From Heterotrichella gracilis (taxonomy: Eukaryota; Sar; Xanthophyceae; Tribonematales; Xanthonemataceae): 64,000 bases of DNA. Both the position numbers and the translations under genes were made by a program. The notes beneath the pieces are model-generated. The model was given only the letters and a program-made list of their open reading frames with translations, was not told the origin of the DNA and searched no databases. Each line of letters begins with the position of its first letter. Position 1 is the first letter of the stretch. The DNA is taken from positions 62,001-126,000 of the forward strand of contig JAULBX010026496.1 of NCBI GenBank assembly GCA_032358255.1. Direction: 5' to 3'. Shown one piece after another: positions 34,883-47,500 of this stretch.

Positions 34883-36719
34883 GCTCTACCGGGCAGCTCA
34901 GCTTCAAGCCAGCATCGTAGGCTCCTTCAGCAGGCCAGTCTGTTCAACCTTTCTGATCTGGCCAGCATTGTGCCTGACTGGCCCACAGCACCAGGGATCG
35001 ATGAGCTTGCAGCGGCGCTCCTCAGAACCCTCCCAAGCATTGGAGTGGTTCCAGGTATGGCACGGCCAGCCACTGCAACCAGCCCTGAAGTATCCCTCCA
35101 CTGCAAATGTAATGAGCAGTCTAGCAAATAACCAAAGCTTGTGGTGAACCTTGTTTACCTGGTAAGGCTGCCCATGACTTGTCAAGTCCTGTGTTGTGCA
35201 TTCTGCATCAGGGTTCCATGAGCAATGTTTTTTGTATTATCGTGCATCAAATTGCCTGCCTATGGCATGCATGTGTGCATTGGCCTTCAGCTGCTCCCGG
35301 CACATTGTGCAGGTGGTACTGCAAACACCAGCCTTGCGCAACCTGCCAGTGCACATGGCGATGATTATGTACAAGGGTCATTTGAAATCCACGCCGACCC
35401 AGCTGAACCCCCCCAAATCGCCCCAAGTGCTATGGAACCCATGGGCCATGCAGCAACTCCTCACTCATCAACCTCGCTAAGTGCGGCAGCGCCAGGGCCA
35501 ATCTCGACATTTGTGGTGAATTTCGCCCCTGGTCTAATCAGGAGCAGTCCAAACAGGTTACATGACAGTGCGCAGCCGCCGTCAACCCTTGCCTGTTTTC
35601 AGGAGCACACTGGCAGCAAAGGCACCCTCTCGCAGTCATTCCCCAAGGTTGCCTCTGGCAATGCTACTCATCCTCAGCTGCAGCCATCCACCGCTCCCAC
35701 CACAGGTCCTTCACAGCTGGCGCAGGCTGGCAACAACACATTGCCCAAGCTACCGCTGCATTCCCAATCTGGCAGCAGCACGTTGTCCCAGGGGCTGCAG
35801 CAGCCTGAATTTGGCAACAGCACACTTCCGCAGCCATCTTGGAGCAACCCGTATACCCTCCCTAGTGCTGCCACATTCCAGCCCCAAACAGCGCAGCAGC
35901 TGCAGCAGGCATTTGGCAGGAATGCAGCCGCATCCAATCAGCAAACTGGGCAGCTCCCAGGTGGTTCAGCGCAGTTTTTGCCCTGGATCTTCTCAAATGG
36001 TGCACCCGGTGGGAACCAGCAACCGCTGCGCACTTTGCCAGCCGCTGCCGTTGCACACACAGCCAGCTATGTGCCTCGGGAAGCAGTCAGCAATGGTGCT
36101 CCAGTGCCTGGCGACGCGCTGGCATCGCCACAGACAGTGCAGCAGGGCACTGCCTATTCACACCTAACTCCAGCAGCGCAGCCTGTGGCATCAGGTGGCG
36201 CCCAAACAGAATCCTCTAAGTCTGATGATGGGGCATCTGCAACGCTGATTGTGTGTGTTGCGGTGGGAGCTGGCCTAGCCACTGTTGCCATCCTTGGAAT
36301 AGGTGCGACATGCATCCAGGGTAGAATGATGCATGGGGTGGAAGGTTTGCACTATGGTGGAGGGGTCATGGCATGCTTGTAACTGTATGCAGAAGCTGTG
36401 CATTGGCATCATTGTACCTCAATTGCTGGCATTACATGCCCTCACCAACCCACCTCGTGCCCAGCTGCACAACAAGTCCACTGTGTTTCGAACCCATGCC
36501 ATGCTTTCCTGCACTTTGACATAGATACTTGCCTTAGTACAGCGTACTGACTCTCCCTCACCGTACTGCTTCCCAGTCTGTCTGATAGCTTGGGTGAGGC
36601 TGTCACGCAAGCGGCGTGTAAGCATGGAGGGGCCGGCTGTCAGGCGTAGCAGCCAGGCGCGCACCACCCCGCAGCGCGTCCTTGACATGCGGCTCCTGAC
36701 AGACAGCCTCCGCAAGTAA
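34883..36719 (+). CDS. Ser/Pro/Gln-rich single-pass membrane protein (5' end not found)
   Basis: Exons: 34883-35054, 35313-36302 and 36589-36719, phases agree, stop TAA. The first exon gives ALPGSSASSQHRRLLQQASL and a helical DELAAALLRTLPSIG segment. The second gives about 290 residues of low-complexity Ser/Thr/Pro/Gln/Asn sequence with repeats such as GNNTLPKLPLHSQ, GSSTLSQGLQQPE and GNSTLPQPSW (N-x-S/T sites, so likely a glycosylated outer region). One transmembrane helix follows (ATLIVCVAVGAGLATVAILG) and then a basic tail WVRLSRKRRVSMEG. This is a type I layout. I do not recognise the family; a cell-surface or wall-associated role is inferred from composition. No in-frame ATG precedes the first exon without a stop, so a first exon is missing. 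Confidence 0.6.
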
Positions 36720-36916
36720 TAACTTTCAAAACTCCTTTATTATACCCAAATCTGTGGTATTGTCAGTGTTCATGACTTCCCCACGTAAAATCTTGAATTC
36801 AACAAAACTTCTGGGTCCCTGTCGTGACTGTCAAATCAAATCTGGGTACATTTTGTAAATCTTGTTTTGTAATATGTAGTGACTGTTTTTTGCAGTGGAA
36901 AAGGTCCAGATCAATG

Positions 36917-37392
36917 AAACGTGACACAAATAAGGGCCTTCCTTTGTTTGGCAGCAAGAAGGATTTGATCAACTATTTTGGCACTGGCGCAGGTCGTCCT
37001 CCCAGGCCAGTGGCAGCAGCAGGCATTCGAGCGGCAGGAACACCAGGGACAACTCACCCACCAACAGCGACGCGGCTGCGCCAGGTGGCACGCACCCGAG
37101 GCCTGTGCCGGTGCCACATGGGGTGCGTGTGGGCCAGGTGTCAAAGGCAGGAGGCTCAAGGGAAGGACAGCGAGTGGGCCCCACAGCAGATGGTATGGGT
37201 GGCCCAGAGGCAAGAGCATGCCATACCGGCAACGTGACGTCTGCTGGCACGAGGAAGGGGCAAGTGGATGACAGCCGGCTGCAGCGTCTGCCCTCTGTGC
37301 CGGAATACGGCAACTGGCCACCCATGACGAGCCAGGTCCGCACAAACCCTGCAGAATATGGCTCACGGCCTGCCATTCAGGCCGTAGTATAG
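36917..37392 (+). CDS. Possible additional exon(s), frame uncertain
   Basis: A serine/asparagine/glycine-rich open stretch reads SSRHSSGRNTRDNSPTNSD, GVRVGQVSKAGGSREG and, before TAG at 37392, EYGNWPPMTSQVR. An overlapping frame starts SRSMKRDTNKGLPLFGSKKD and could join the upstream exon through a GTAATA donor at 36716. I found no splice that links the two frames. It could be the cytoplasmic tail of the membrane protein or a separate gene. Confidence 0.3.
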
Positions 37393-38072
37393 GACTACGT
37401 TATCATAACTCCTTTCTGCCCACACAGAAAATAATAGATGCCTTTCCAGGCCTTGGCGACATACGCACCAATGCTTGTGTGACTGCATTCAGTACTTGCA
37501 ACCTGCAGCACTGACTTGATGTTTTACTTGGTAAGCTCTGAAATCTGAATCCTTCCGTTTTCCACACCATTTTTTCAGCACCCGTATGAGACTGCGCTGC
37601 TTAGGCCAGTCACTGTGGCAGATTGCTACAGCTATTCTCACATCACATCGCAATAACTAAGTGGCTGCTGCGATGGTGTGTGCAGCAGGGTATCATGATG
37701 CATACAGACTGAGCACTCTATTTGCGTTTTATGTTTTCCCAATATGGTTATTTTTAACGGATTGGACAGTTTACCAAAGAGGTATAAGAAGTGTGAAGCC
37801 TGGTTTAGGGCCAGCTGGGCTCACAAGCTTGTGGAGGGGCAGAGTAAACGTATAACGTGATGATTGCTCCCAATTGATGGACTGTAGGTGACGTGTGCCG
37901 TCTGCCCTGCAAGTTGTGTGCCAGTGACGTGTGGGGGGCTGTTTCAGTAAAGGCGGCCGCACTTCACCAATGATGTCATACACTGTACACCACCTGGGGG
38001 TGATACGCCTCTGGGTAGGGCACTACACCGGGTAGTAGTTGGACGGAAGCACTGGCGCCCCTTCACCTGGCA

Positions 38073-38752
38073 ATGTATACGCATGCAGTTGTGCCACTAG
38101 GCGTTTGTTTATGTGCACCAACACGATGTTTGCTTGGTAGAGTTCCTACACCCACGTGCCCACCCCCAGCAGTGTGCACTCCCGCTGCCATCCCACAAGC
38201 ATTTGGGTACCACCCACCCACTAGTAGGGCCCAACAGGAGCTCCTCCAGGCGTGGTGCACTGTTGGCGAACCTCGGTGAGTGTCCCATCCCACACAGCCA
38301 TAGGGGTTCACCAAGCCAAAGCTGTGCAAATGCCTAGATGCTTGCCTGGTGTCCAGTGCTATGGCTATCACTACCTAGCACCAAGCGCATACCTCCCCAC
38401 AGGGTAGCCGAGGCTTTTTGTTGGCGTATTATACAAGGCCAGCTATGTGCACCACGTACTCTAGTAAGTGACCCCTCTGCCCTGTGCAGTGCTCACGGCA
38501 CACATCTACTGCTGCTGTTGCACACAGCGGCAAGCTTTCGTAAGAAGCACAGGTGTCAGTGTCACGGCACTGGGCCCCGGTGTGTGTTGCTATGCGTCCA
38601 GATCTCGCGGCCATGACTATGCATGCACATTCATGCATGCAAGTGGGCGTACACTGGATGCTGTGGTGGGTGCAGCTGCATGCAGTATCGCCTGGCTCAG
38701 CTACCTGCTCACAACGCTCCAATGGCGGATGGCTTTTCAAGAGGTCAATTAG
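38073..38752 (+). CDS. Tentative small hypothetical protein (154 aa, four exons)
   Basis: ATG at 38073; exons 38073-38275, 38403-38463, 38490-38539 and 38602-38752 join with agreeing phases and end in TAG. The two inner introns are only 26 and 62 bases, which is short for this window and weakens the model. The C-terminal part SSRGHDYACTFMHASGRTL then VVGAAACSIAWLSYLLTTL includes a likely membrane helix. No family recognised. Confidence 0.3.
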
Positions 38753-40353
38753 GTTACCAGCCTGTTGCACTCGATTCACTTGGGTTCCACCGCGGCAATA
38801 CGTGTCAACAACGCCTTGGGTTGCTGCACGCCATCGCCTGAAAGGGGGTGTACATCCCACAACGCATGAAGGCAAGTTGCGCCTCTATTCCAAGTTGCTC
38901 GCCTTGTCACTTTGCCATACCACACCAGCACCCCTGCTTACTGGCACCGCAGGGGCTCGAGCGCGCGAAACAGGCGACCGTGAAAAGAGCGCGCTCAACT
39001 TGCAAGGGGTTCTAATTTGGCGGTATTGAGGGACGAGGAGGATCGAAACGGGTGATCACTTCTAGATTGTTTGGTTGTTTTCCCCCTGATTATGCTTTTG
39101 TGCCAGTTTACAGAAACGGGGAGGTTAAATCTGCGATAGATGGTGTCGACACCTCATCCGCCACAATCGGGGTCCCCAGGACGGCGCTTCACCTAAACTC
39201 TCGCGCTGCAACTGATACACCAAGTAGAAGGTGTGCCTGTGATACCTGGAAGCAACCGTACTTGTTATTAGGCCTTGCCAACGTTGCCCAGTTGACACAC
39301 GCCGCACCTGTTGAGTACGCAGCAACGCCCCTGCCATCTCCATCAATGCAACCGCTACACTGACAGTTGCTGCAGCCCCGTTTCGGATCCTCGGCGCCAA
39401 AACCGACAAGTGCCCATTTCTAAGGTGGGTGCTACAAGCCCTCGGCAGCAAGGTGAAGGAGTTGGGTTTCATTAGCCTTGGTGAACGTTCAGCCAGTGCA
39501 TGAGCCGGGAATGGAGGGTATGGGGTTTCGACAGCCATGCGTTGCAGCGCCATGCCAGCATGGAATCCTCCTCTATGTGAAGAACGGTCCAGCAGTGCTT
39601 ACGTAGAGATGACCTTGGCTATATGTTTGTTCTCCTTGGTTGGTAGCGGGTGTCGTTGTGTTGCACTTGGCGCATCCACCGGTGAGGATTTCTGGGCATC
39701 GCGCCATTGGCCTCGCATGTGCGCCTGTGGGCGGGACATGCCCGAAACATCACAGATGGAGCGTGTTTGCCTTTGTGGACTCTGTAGAACGCACCTAGGC
39801 GACAACGAGTTGCACTGCCCTGCGTTACAACGAGAACCTGCGGTTGGGTGGCGCAAACACAGCGTGGGTTCATGGCTAGAGGTGGCGGGTAGCAAGCTGA
39901 ACTGCCTAGCCTGGTTTGGGCTTCTTTTAGGACACCTTTAGGACAACTCATACGCCTTGTTTTTCTGTTGTGCTAACACACAGTGGCTCGCTCTGCAGGC
40001 CAACGGAGCACTTTCAGCGGCTTGGGGTTGACGAGAGCCCACTCGCCACAGCCAGTCACCTCATTTGTGACCACTGTTATCACACACAACAATAGCCTGA
40101 GGACGAGCACGACAACAACCTCGATACGCCACACACAGGTGAGCACGTGCATAGCTCACCCACTGACCAGTCAGCACCTTGCAGCAATGCATCCACCTAT
40201 ACACAAGTGTGTGTGTGGCCTTGCTTGACCAACCCCCCTGCCCGAGCTCGTCCTAGCACCCTTGTCTCTCCTGGTGCTGCACAGAAGGTGCCTTCTTATC
40301 TGTCTGCCGAACCCTCCTCACCTTTCCCCTGTCCATGCTGCCTGCAGGCCGCC
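38753..40353. other. Intergenic region with probable 5' leader of the next gene
   Basis: No gene recognised. A GTGAGC donor at 40140 and an acceptor ending at 40347, just before the ATG at 40354, suggest a leader intron of the downstream gene. Confidence 0.4.
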
Positions 40354-42843
40354 ATGAAGGAGGGCCAGAAACAGGCCGCGTGGCCTACTGGCAAAGCACT
40401 GGCAGGCGGCGCAGCCCTTGGGCTGTTTCTGCTGGGCCTGTGCGTACATGCATACGCACTGGGCTCGCAAAGCGCAGTGGGAGAGGGCGTGGCGCGCCTC
40501 CAGGAGCTTAACACACACACAGTGCAGGCGCTGCTTCGGCAGGCGCCCCGCAGGACCCTCCTGTCCAAGGATGCTGAGCCAGCAGCCGACAGCACAGAGG
40601 GGAAAATTGAGCTGGCAAAGTCCTTTGACTACTCCTCGGTGCTCAAGGCTGAGCACGAGGTCTTCTCTGTGATGGATGACAAGTCTCCACCGGTAAGCAG
40701 CCTCACCTTCATAGCATACCCGCCATGGGTTTGGCATTGCTTTGCACATGACAGCATGGAAGTGGCATCGTGGCATGGGGTATGTGTTGCACTAGCAGGG
40801 GACTTAGCTGGCACTTGCTTGGCCACAACACTTGGTGCCTCACGTGCCTGCGATGCCAGGGCACCACCTCACTTGTACTTCAAACCCTACCTCCAGCCTC
40901 AGCCCCACTGACCCTCCTGTGCCTCATCCCCGCAGACCAGCACCAACGTCCTGTTCAACAAGAAGTCCACCAAAGCCGCCGACAAGAAGAAGAAGGCCAA
41001 CCAGGGCGCTTGGTACGTGCCCAAGGTCTCCCTCCCCACCCCCGAGCAGCTGCCCGCAGCCACCGAGGAGCCCTCCCACACCGAGGAGGTTGAGGCTGTG
41101 AAGGAGCAGTATGACGCCAACTCCTACTACTACAAATTTGCCATCCTGCCCATGCTGCAGCAGAAAAAGGCCGAGCAGCAGGGGTCCATCCTTGAGCCAG
41201 TGGAGGGCGCCACCCCCTCCAAGCACGTGGCGGGGTCCAGCCCGGTCACCGACAAGCTCCCAGAAAACGAGCTGGAGGAGATCTACGACGCCTTCCTGCC
41301 CCACCAGTTCACCCCCGCCGACTACGCCTTCTACAACCAGGACCTTGAGAAGGCGGGCATCATCGGTGACCACCAGCTGAAGAAGCACTACATCCTGTTT
41401 GGCAAGGACGAGGGCAGGCGCTACACCAAGAACATGCCAGCTGTCAAGCCAGCAGCGGCCGATAAGGCGGTGCGCATGGAGCAGAGCGTCAAGACCCTCA
41501 CCCCCGAGCAGGAAGCCCTGCTCAAGCAGCTGCCCGAGGACTTTGATGCCAAGGGCTACCTGGAGCAGAACCCCGACCTGGTGCGCGCGGGGCTGGTGTC
41601 GGACGTCGAGGCGCAGCTCCACTTTTTGACCTTCGGCCAGAAGGAGAAGCGGCGGTACAAGGCGCTCACCCACGACCCCAAGGCGAAGAAGCCCAAGGAC
41701 CTGAGCAAGCTGCCAGCTGATTTCGAGTGGAAGGAGTACCTCAACCTCAACGGGGACCTCATCAAGAAGGGCATCTTCACCGAACTGGACTCCAAGGCGC
41801 ACTATGTTGACCACGGCATCAGGGAGCGGCGGCGCTGGCGGATGGACCAGACCCCAGAGGAGCTTGAGGCTGCTGCGGAGGCTGTGAGGCCCATGAGCGC
41901 TGAGCCCGTGGTGTTCAATGATTCGCTGGCAGTGGACGACAGGGGCCTGCCCATGGACTTTGACTCAGAGGTGGGGCCCGTAGGGTTTAAGGTGTTGACT
42001 CCAAATGTGGGACTGTAGGGTTTAGGGTTTTGACTCCAAATGTGGGACTGTAGGGTTTTGGCTCAGAGGGAAGGGTCTAGGGTTTTGTGTTGCCCTGTTG
42101 CAGCTGCACCATATATGCTTTGTGGTAGCTTCTTGCAGCGCTGTCATGCATACATGGCACTGTGCATTTGCATAGTGGAGCCTGCGGTTCAGGGACTGAC
42201 ATGTACTGAAGGGCGAAGAGCCAACACCAGGGCAGTTCCTGTGTCACTTGAGTACTGTCAGGGGTTTCTAACGTGGTCTGTTGTGCTGCAGGTGTACCTT
42301 GCGCTCAACCCCTCGCTGGTGCAGCAACATGGCGTGCAAGGCCAGAAGCTCGCCGAGGCGCATTATGTCATTTCTGGCAGGCTGGAGCAACTCCCCTACA
42401 AGGTGTGTATGCGCTCTGTGCTGCCTGCATACCTGTAGTGGGAAATGAAACCCATTAGGGTAAAGGGTAGGGTGCCAGCCAATTAAAATAAACTGCTGAC
42501 CAATAGTACTTCATATATGATCTAGACTTAAGGTACTCCCTTTTTAATTTTCATCCTGCCTTCCATCCCACCTTGATGCATAATCTGAATCCACATGACC
42601 ATCAGCCATGCATGTATACTATTATTACGTGATCATATGCCAGTCACTGCATCCACTGCTGTGTTGCTCACTTTGTGCTCCGTGTTGCAGGTGGAGCAGC
42701 TCAACCTCCCAGAGGACTTTGACTGGCAGAAGTACCTGGTGCTGAACCCACAACTGGCCAGGCTGGGCATCATGTCTGAGCTGGCGGCGAAGGCGCACTA
42801 CCATTGGGAGGGGCAGAAAGCTGGCCTGAAGTACCAATCCTAA
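40354..42843 (+). CDS. Type II membrane or secretory protein with five DFD/HY repeats (545 aa)
   Basis: Exons: 40354-40692, 40936-41970, 42292-42402 and 42691-42843, all phase 0, stop TAA. A short basic N-terminus is followed by one membrane helix (ALAGGAALGLFLLGLCVHAY), so the rest is probably lumenal. From about residue 210 come five repeats of roughly 45 residues with the pattern LPxDFDWxxYLxLNPDLxxx, then G-I-x-x-E-x-x-A-x-x-H-Y-x-x-x-G-x-x-E-x-R-Y; clearest are PADFEWKEYLNLNGDLIKKG and PEDFDWQKYLVLNPQLARLG. I know such repeats from algal and giant-virus proteins, often beside glycosyltransferases; here no catalytic domain is present. Function unknown; Golgi or surface location is inferred. 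Confidence 0.75.
41961..42100 (+). repeat. Tandem decayed copies of a donor-edge segment
   Basis: The end of exon 2 and its donor (ttgactcagaggtggggccc then gtagggttt) is followed by ttgactccaaatgtgggact then gtagggttt twice (about 41997 and 42033), then ttggctcagagggaagggtc then tagggttt at about 42058: four related units of about 35-40 bases, each ending in a telomere-like heptamer. Confidence 0.85.
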
Positions 42844-44522
42844 GCAGTGTGTGCAGTGTTTACGTTTCTCTCATTTTCGGTTTTGTACTCCCATTGACGA
42901 GCAGTACGGCTGCGTCGCTGCTATCCTTCCCTTCGTCATGACTTGTTAGGCTTTGCCCTTGCACTGTGTGATGTTGCAACCTAGTGCTGAACTTTAAACC
43001 CACCAAGTAGTGCTTTCCCAGCTGGAAATTCTACTTTGAGTTGTTTTTTAACAGCGTTGCGCAAGGTGAACACCTTATCATTGCGATAGAAGCTTTTTGC
43101 TTGGTCCGAATAGACCACTACCTGTATGCATCAGCACTGCTAGCACTTCAAATTTACTCGTTTTACGCGCCTACAAGGTGCCTACATTATATGTTTTCCA
43201 CAGCAGCAAGTCACCACAAGATGAGTTTGCATGGGTATGGCCTTGGACAGACTTTTACCTGAAAGCATGGCAGAAGGGGGTATACCATTGGTTATAGTTT
43301 ACATATGTGCCATGCGCACCATGGTAGTGGAACAGTGGCTCGTTTGCTGTGCCCTTAATGTTTGCGTGGCCTTATAATGGCTCAACCAGCGACTCGTTTT
43401 TTCTAGAATTTTTAGAATTCCCTGGACTGTGAAGCAACAGTGCCAGCTATCGTATGCTACGTATCATTAGGCTAGACTGCCCACTTTGAAAGGCCTTCCC
43501 ACTACTGAAATTATCTAGTTGAGCTCATGTGCACACTATGAACTGCCAGTGCAGTGCTGGCAATGACACACATCTAATGACTGTAACAAATTGACGTGTC
43601 TCAACATGACTGAATCTTGAACAATTTATTTATGGTAACTTACCATAAAGCCACTGCCACTCAGTCTGCTTAATAGGTACTGTATTGCAACATTGTGATT
43701 GTCAATGAATGGTTAAAGCTGTGTCCCGTTGTCAATGATTCAGAATGGTTAAAGCTGTTGGCAACTGCGAGTCAATGACATGTGTGCCGTGCCACTGGCT
43801 GCAGCCTGCCTTGGAAGTATCACTGATAGTTGATCTGATCATCATGATCAACTGTCGCCGGGCTAAGTGATCATCACCTACTTTGCCCGGCTTTTGAGGC
43901 CCGGAGTGTCAGTGCATGTGTACCGGTTTAAACTCCCAGCCTCAGTCCGGGACAGTCGGACTTCGAAGTTTTAAACTGTAAAAATTACAAGGACCCCACC
44001 AGGTGATGGACCATCACCAGGTGCATTGCCCAATGGCATTCCACGAGGATATCCGGGGATATCGATACTATCAGGAAGGAAGCCTAACGCTTTTGGAAAA
44101 CAGCAGGAGGCGTCTTAAAAAAACCAGAAAAGGAAACAAACGCCTAAATGGCCCAAATGGTAAATAGGATGGTATAGCGACACTGATGGTGCATAGCCCC
44201 CATGCATGCAAAGTCAATTGATCAGGGATCCCGTCCCGTTAACTCCAAGTTGGAGCCGCAGGAAGAAAAGCAGTGCAGAAGGGGTACCCCGTAGTGGCTG
44301 TGGAGGGGACTGTCACAGTCACTGTTCCCTCGAAGGCGTCCCGCAGTTTTAAAGGGGTATGAATAGCACAGTTTGGAAAGATACTAGACAAGCCCCATCC
44401 AACTGGCCTAGCCCTTCAATGCAGGGTGGCAGTTCCCCAATGCCCACTGCGCACTCCACACCCGCTCTGTCAACCTTCAAGCTGATTGCCTTATGGCAAG
44501 GACTGCAGCTGGTGTGCAACCA
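42844..44522. other. Convergent intergenic region
   Basis: Both flanking genes end here. A small imperfect hairpin (agttgatc ... gatcaact) lies at 43828-43852. At 44395-44480 a copy of the RAB3GAP1 last-exon segment 44660-44725 is visible (ggtggcagttccccaatgcc against ggtggcagctccccactgcc). No gene seen. Confidence 0.5.
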
Positions 44523-47500
44523 TCAGCAGTTTGGATCGGATGTGATCACCATCGCCAGCCGCATCTCCCGGTTGTTTGACCTCACATACATCCTGTGGGA
44601 GGAACCACCCCCATCCACCCCCCCACCCCCATTCCCATCCACACCCGATGGGTCCACCCCATCGCCGCCAGGTGGCAGCTCCCCACTGCCCACTGAGCAC
44701 TCCAACACCCACTCCGTCTGAATGCAGTCGGACCACGACCTCCCCAGGGCCATTCGGGATCCCCGTGGTGCTGCATCAGGGATCCCAGTGCTGCTGCCTG
44801 ATGCTGATTCGCCTGTGCTCCTCCTCGCCATGATGCTGTCGATGAAGGGGTAGTCATCGCTGGCCAGAACCACCCCCGATAAACACGTGTCTGACTGGAT
44901 GATATCTGGGACCCACTGGGGCCCAGCCCCTGCCAAGCTCTGCACAGGCCCTGCTTCATCCGGGGGGCCTGCATCTTCACCCCCCCCCCCCTCCATTCCC
45001 TGGCGGTCAGGCGCATCGCCATGCTCCAATCCCTCTTCCCCTTCCCCGTAGCCATCATTGTTATCCCCCATTGGATCATCATCCGACCCCTGATCGGGCT
45101 CGGAATCAGTCCCGCCCCCCAGGGTGTGCAGGCTGACCATGGAGGCGGCGTCGATGGCGCCCTGCCCATCCCCTGTGCACATGGCGTTGGACAACAGCTG
45201 TGATGCAATGTGGGGGTGGCCAGGGAACCTCCTGTGCAGCGACTCAGCAGCAGTGACGGTGCGCTCCAGGCACTGGAACGTCTGCAAAAAGTCCAACCAA
45301 AAAACGTTTTAAACAGACAAATAGACATGAACTTCAGCTGTCTGTTTGTCTTTTTAGTTGGACAGACACATACATATACAGCATGTCTTTTTTGAACCCA
45401 GAAGAGACACTGGTGGTGGTTGATCAGCACAACAAATTTACAATACTTATAAAATTAACCTATTTAAAGGCGCCTTCGACAGGCTTGATGGACAAGAGAG
45501 CAGAGGCCTTATTATCCATTATGTTCCATACCGCGAGGAGGTCAACCAGCTGCGGCTCCTGTTCTGGGGGCAGTGAGGACTGCTGGAAGGGTGTGGGAAG
45601 GGACACCTGGCCAAGCTGGTGCAGCACAGGGCCGCTCAAGTGCGCAAACCTGCACACACCAGGGGTAATCTCATTTTGAATATCCCGTTCACAGCCAGGG
45701 CTATGTCTCGCTGCAACAAATTTGATGGGTGGGGCTAGGAATAATAAAAGGTCAGCAACCATTCTTCTTTTTTATTGTTGTCATCAAATCAAGCCAGGGA
45801 GGTTTTCCAAACAAATGAACCATGTACCTGCGCAGCTCGTGGCCCACCCCCCGCAGCTGCGCCCCGCCTGCCCCCGCCATCAGCCCCGCCGCCCCCGCCA
45901 AGGCCAGGCACAGGCACTGGTCCATGAGGGACACAGGGGCCAGGGTCTCAAGGTAGTGCAGCACCTTCTCGCCTTGCAGCAAGGGTTCCATCAAGGGTTT
46001 CTGGTCGGCGGCTGGGATTGGCTCGGCATATCCCCACAGCTGGTGCCACACGTTGCCCTGCAAAATCACAGTCACAATCGCTGAATAATCAGAGCCATTT
46101 ATAGCGATATAAATGGCTGATTAGAGTCATTTATGCGCACACTTTGCATCACAATCACAACCACAATTAAAATCACAGTCATGATCACAATCACAGCCTA
46201 AATCACGAATAGATTTACAATCCCATCCGTCCGGCAACCACACCAATTGGGAAACACAATGATATAAACAGATTCTTGATCATCAATCATCATTTGCTTG
46301 ATCACCAATGCGCACACGTACATGGGTTAGGCAAGTAACTACCGGTACTTGGCACTACATTAGTTAGGTGCCTACCTCCCCAGCCATGCGCTGTGACAGC
46401 TCCCCCTTGCCCCCCTGGCCCACCACCCAGTCCTTGGGCGAGTGCCAGCGCACAAAGTCGGCCAGCACACAGCCTGGGTTTGCCGCCTTGAACGCCCGCA
46501 TGTCTGACAGGAGGAGGTCGCCCTGGAGCTGCGCCTTGACCTGTGTGCACAGGGTATTTACATCAAGCCACACGTCACATTTCCCCATATATACACATTA
46601 GAACACGAAAGAACTTCAAAACATTACACAAGCTGACATTCTCATGCTTCAACAAGTCACAATCTAAAAGGAGGGTTTTGCCAACTGCTGAGAAGACGTT
46701 ACAGCTTTATGTTTTGTAACAGAAGTATACGGACAACGACAACATATGGTATACTTGGACTTCAATAATCATCAGCATAGCATTGCCCCCTTTGACCAGC
46801 TGCCTCACCTGTGCAAATGCCTCGACCCCAGCTAGGGTATCCAGCGTGGCCTGCTTCTCAAGGAGCATGTCTTCAGTGAACAGGGGGGGCTCCTGCAAGG
46901 GGGAATGATAGGTGTGAGAGGTCGAGTTTTTGTGTTTGGGCCGTAATGATGTGGCCTGGTTGCATCGCAGTCACAAGCAATTGCGATGCCATCACAACGT
47001 CATCGCAAGCAGTCAGCAGAGCGTGGCACCTGGCACAAGCAGCATTCTTTCAAGCTAGCAACATAAAACATGGAATCGATCCATGCATATGGATATGGCT
47101 CAAATGTTAGTGCGCACATCACCTGAAGTTGAACAGCCATACACATAGGTAGGAAAGAGCTGCGTGGCGCCGCATGTGCAAGACTGATTGCTAATCTGGC
47201 TGTATTGCTGGAATGCATGTAACTCACTAACATAAAGGCAGCCTATGCACGACTTGTGTCTCTGACCCCAAACCCTACATCCTAAACCCCAAGCCTTGAA
47301 AACCCTTACCTGTGTGTCAGGCACATTGATGAGTCGATGCGGGTGGTGCAGCAACGCCACCCCCTCCAACACACCAGCCACACCCCTGGCTGGCTCCCCC
47401 CCTCCCGATCGATTCCCCCTTCCCCCCTCTGCAGCTCCTTGGCGGGAGCTTGCCACTGGCTCTAGTCCCACGGGGACAGCTGGGGCCATGTCGTAATCCC

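Noticed and set aside
40924-41814. Long open frame on the minus strand (about 296 codons), leucine/glycine-rich
   Set aside because: It is antisense to the clearly coding repeat exon of the DFD-repeat gene; GC-rich codon use opens the opposite frame.
43828-43852. agttgatc/gatcaact hairpin in the 42.8-44.5 kb gap
   Set aside because: Too short and imperfect for a transposon terminus, and not placed as a terminator; chance palindrome likely.
44359-44721. Plus-strand frame with KLIALWQGLQLVCNHQQF opposite the end of RAB3GAP1
   Set aside because: It looks somewhat protein-like but lacks a start context, a family or a neighbour, and it overlaps the RAB3GAP1 last exon. The RAB3GAP1 end itself remains uncertain.
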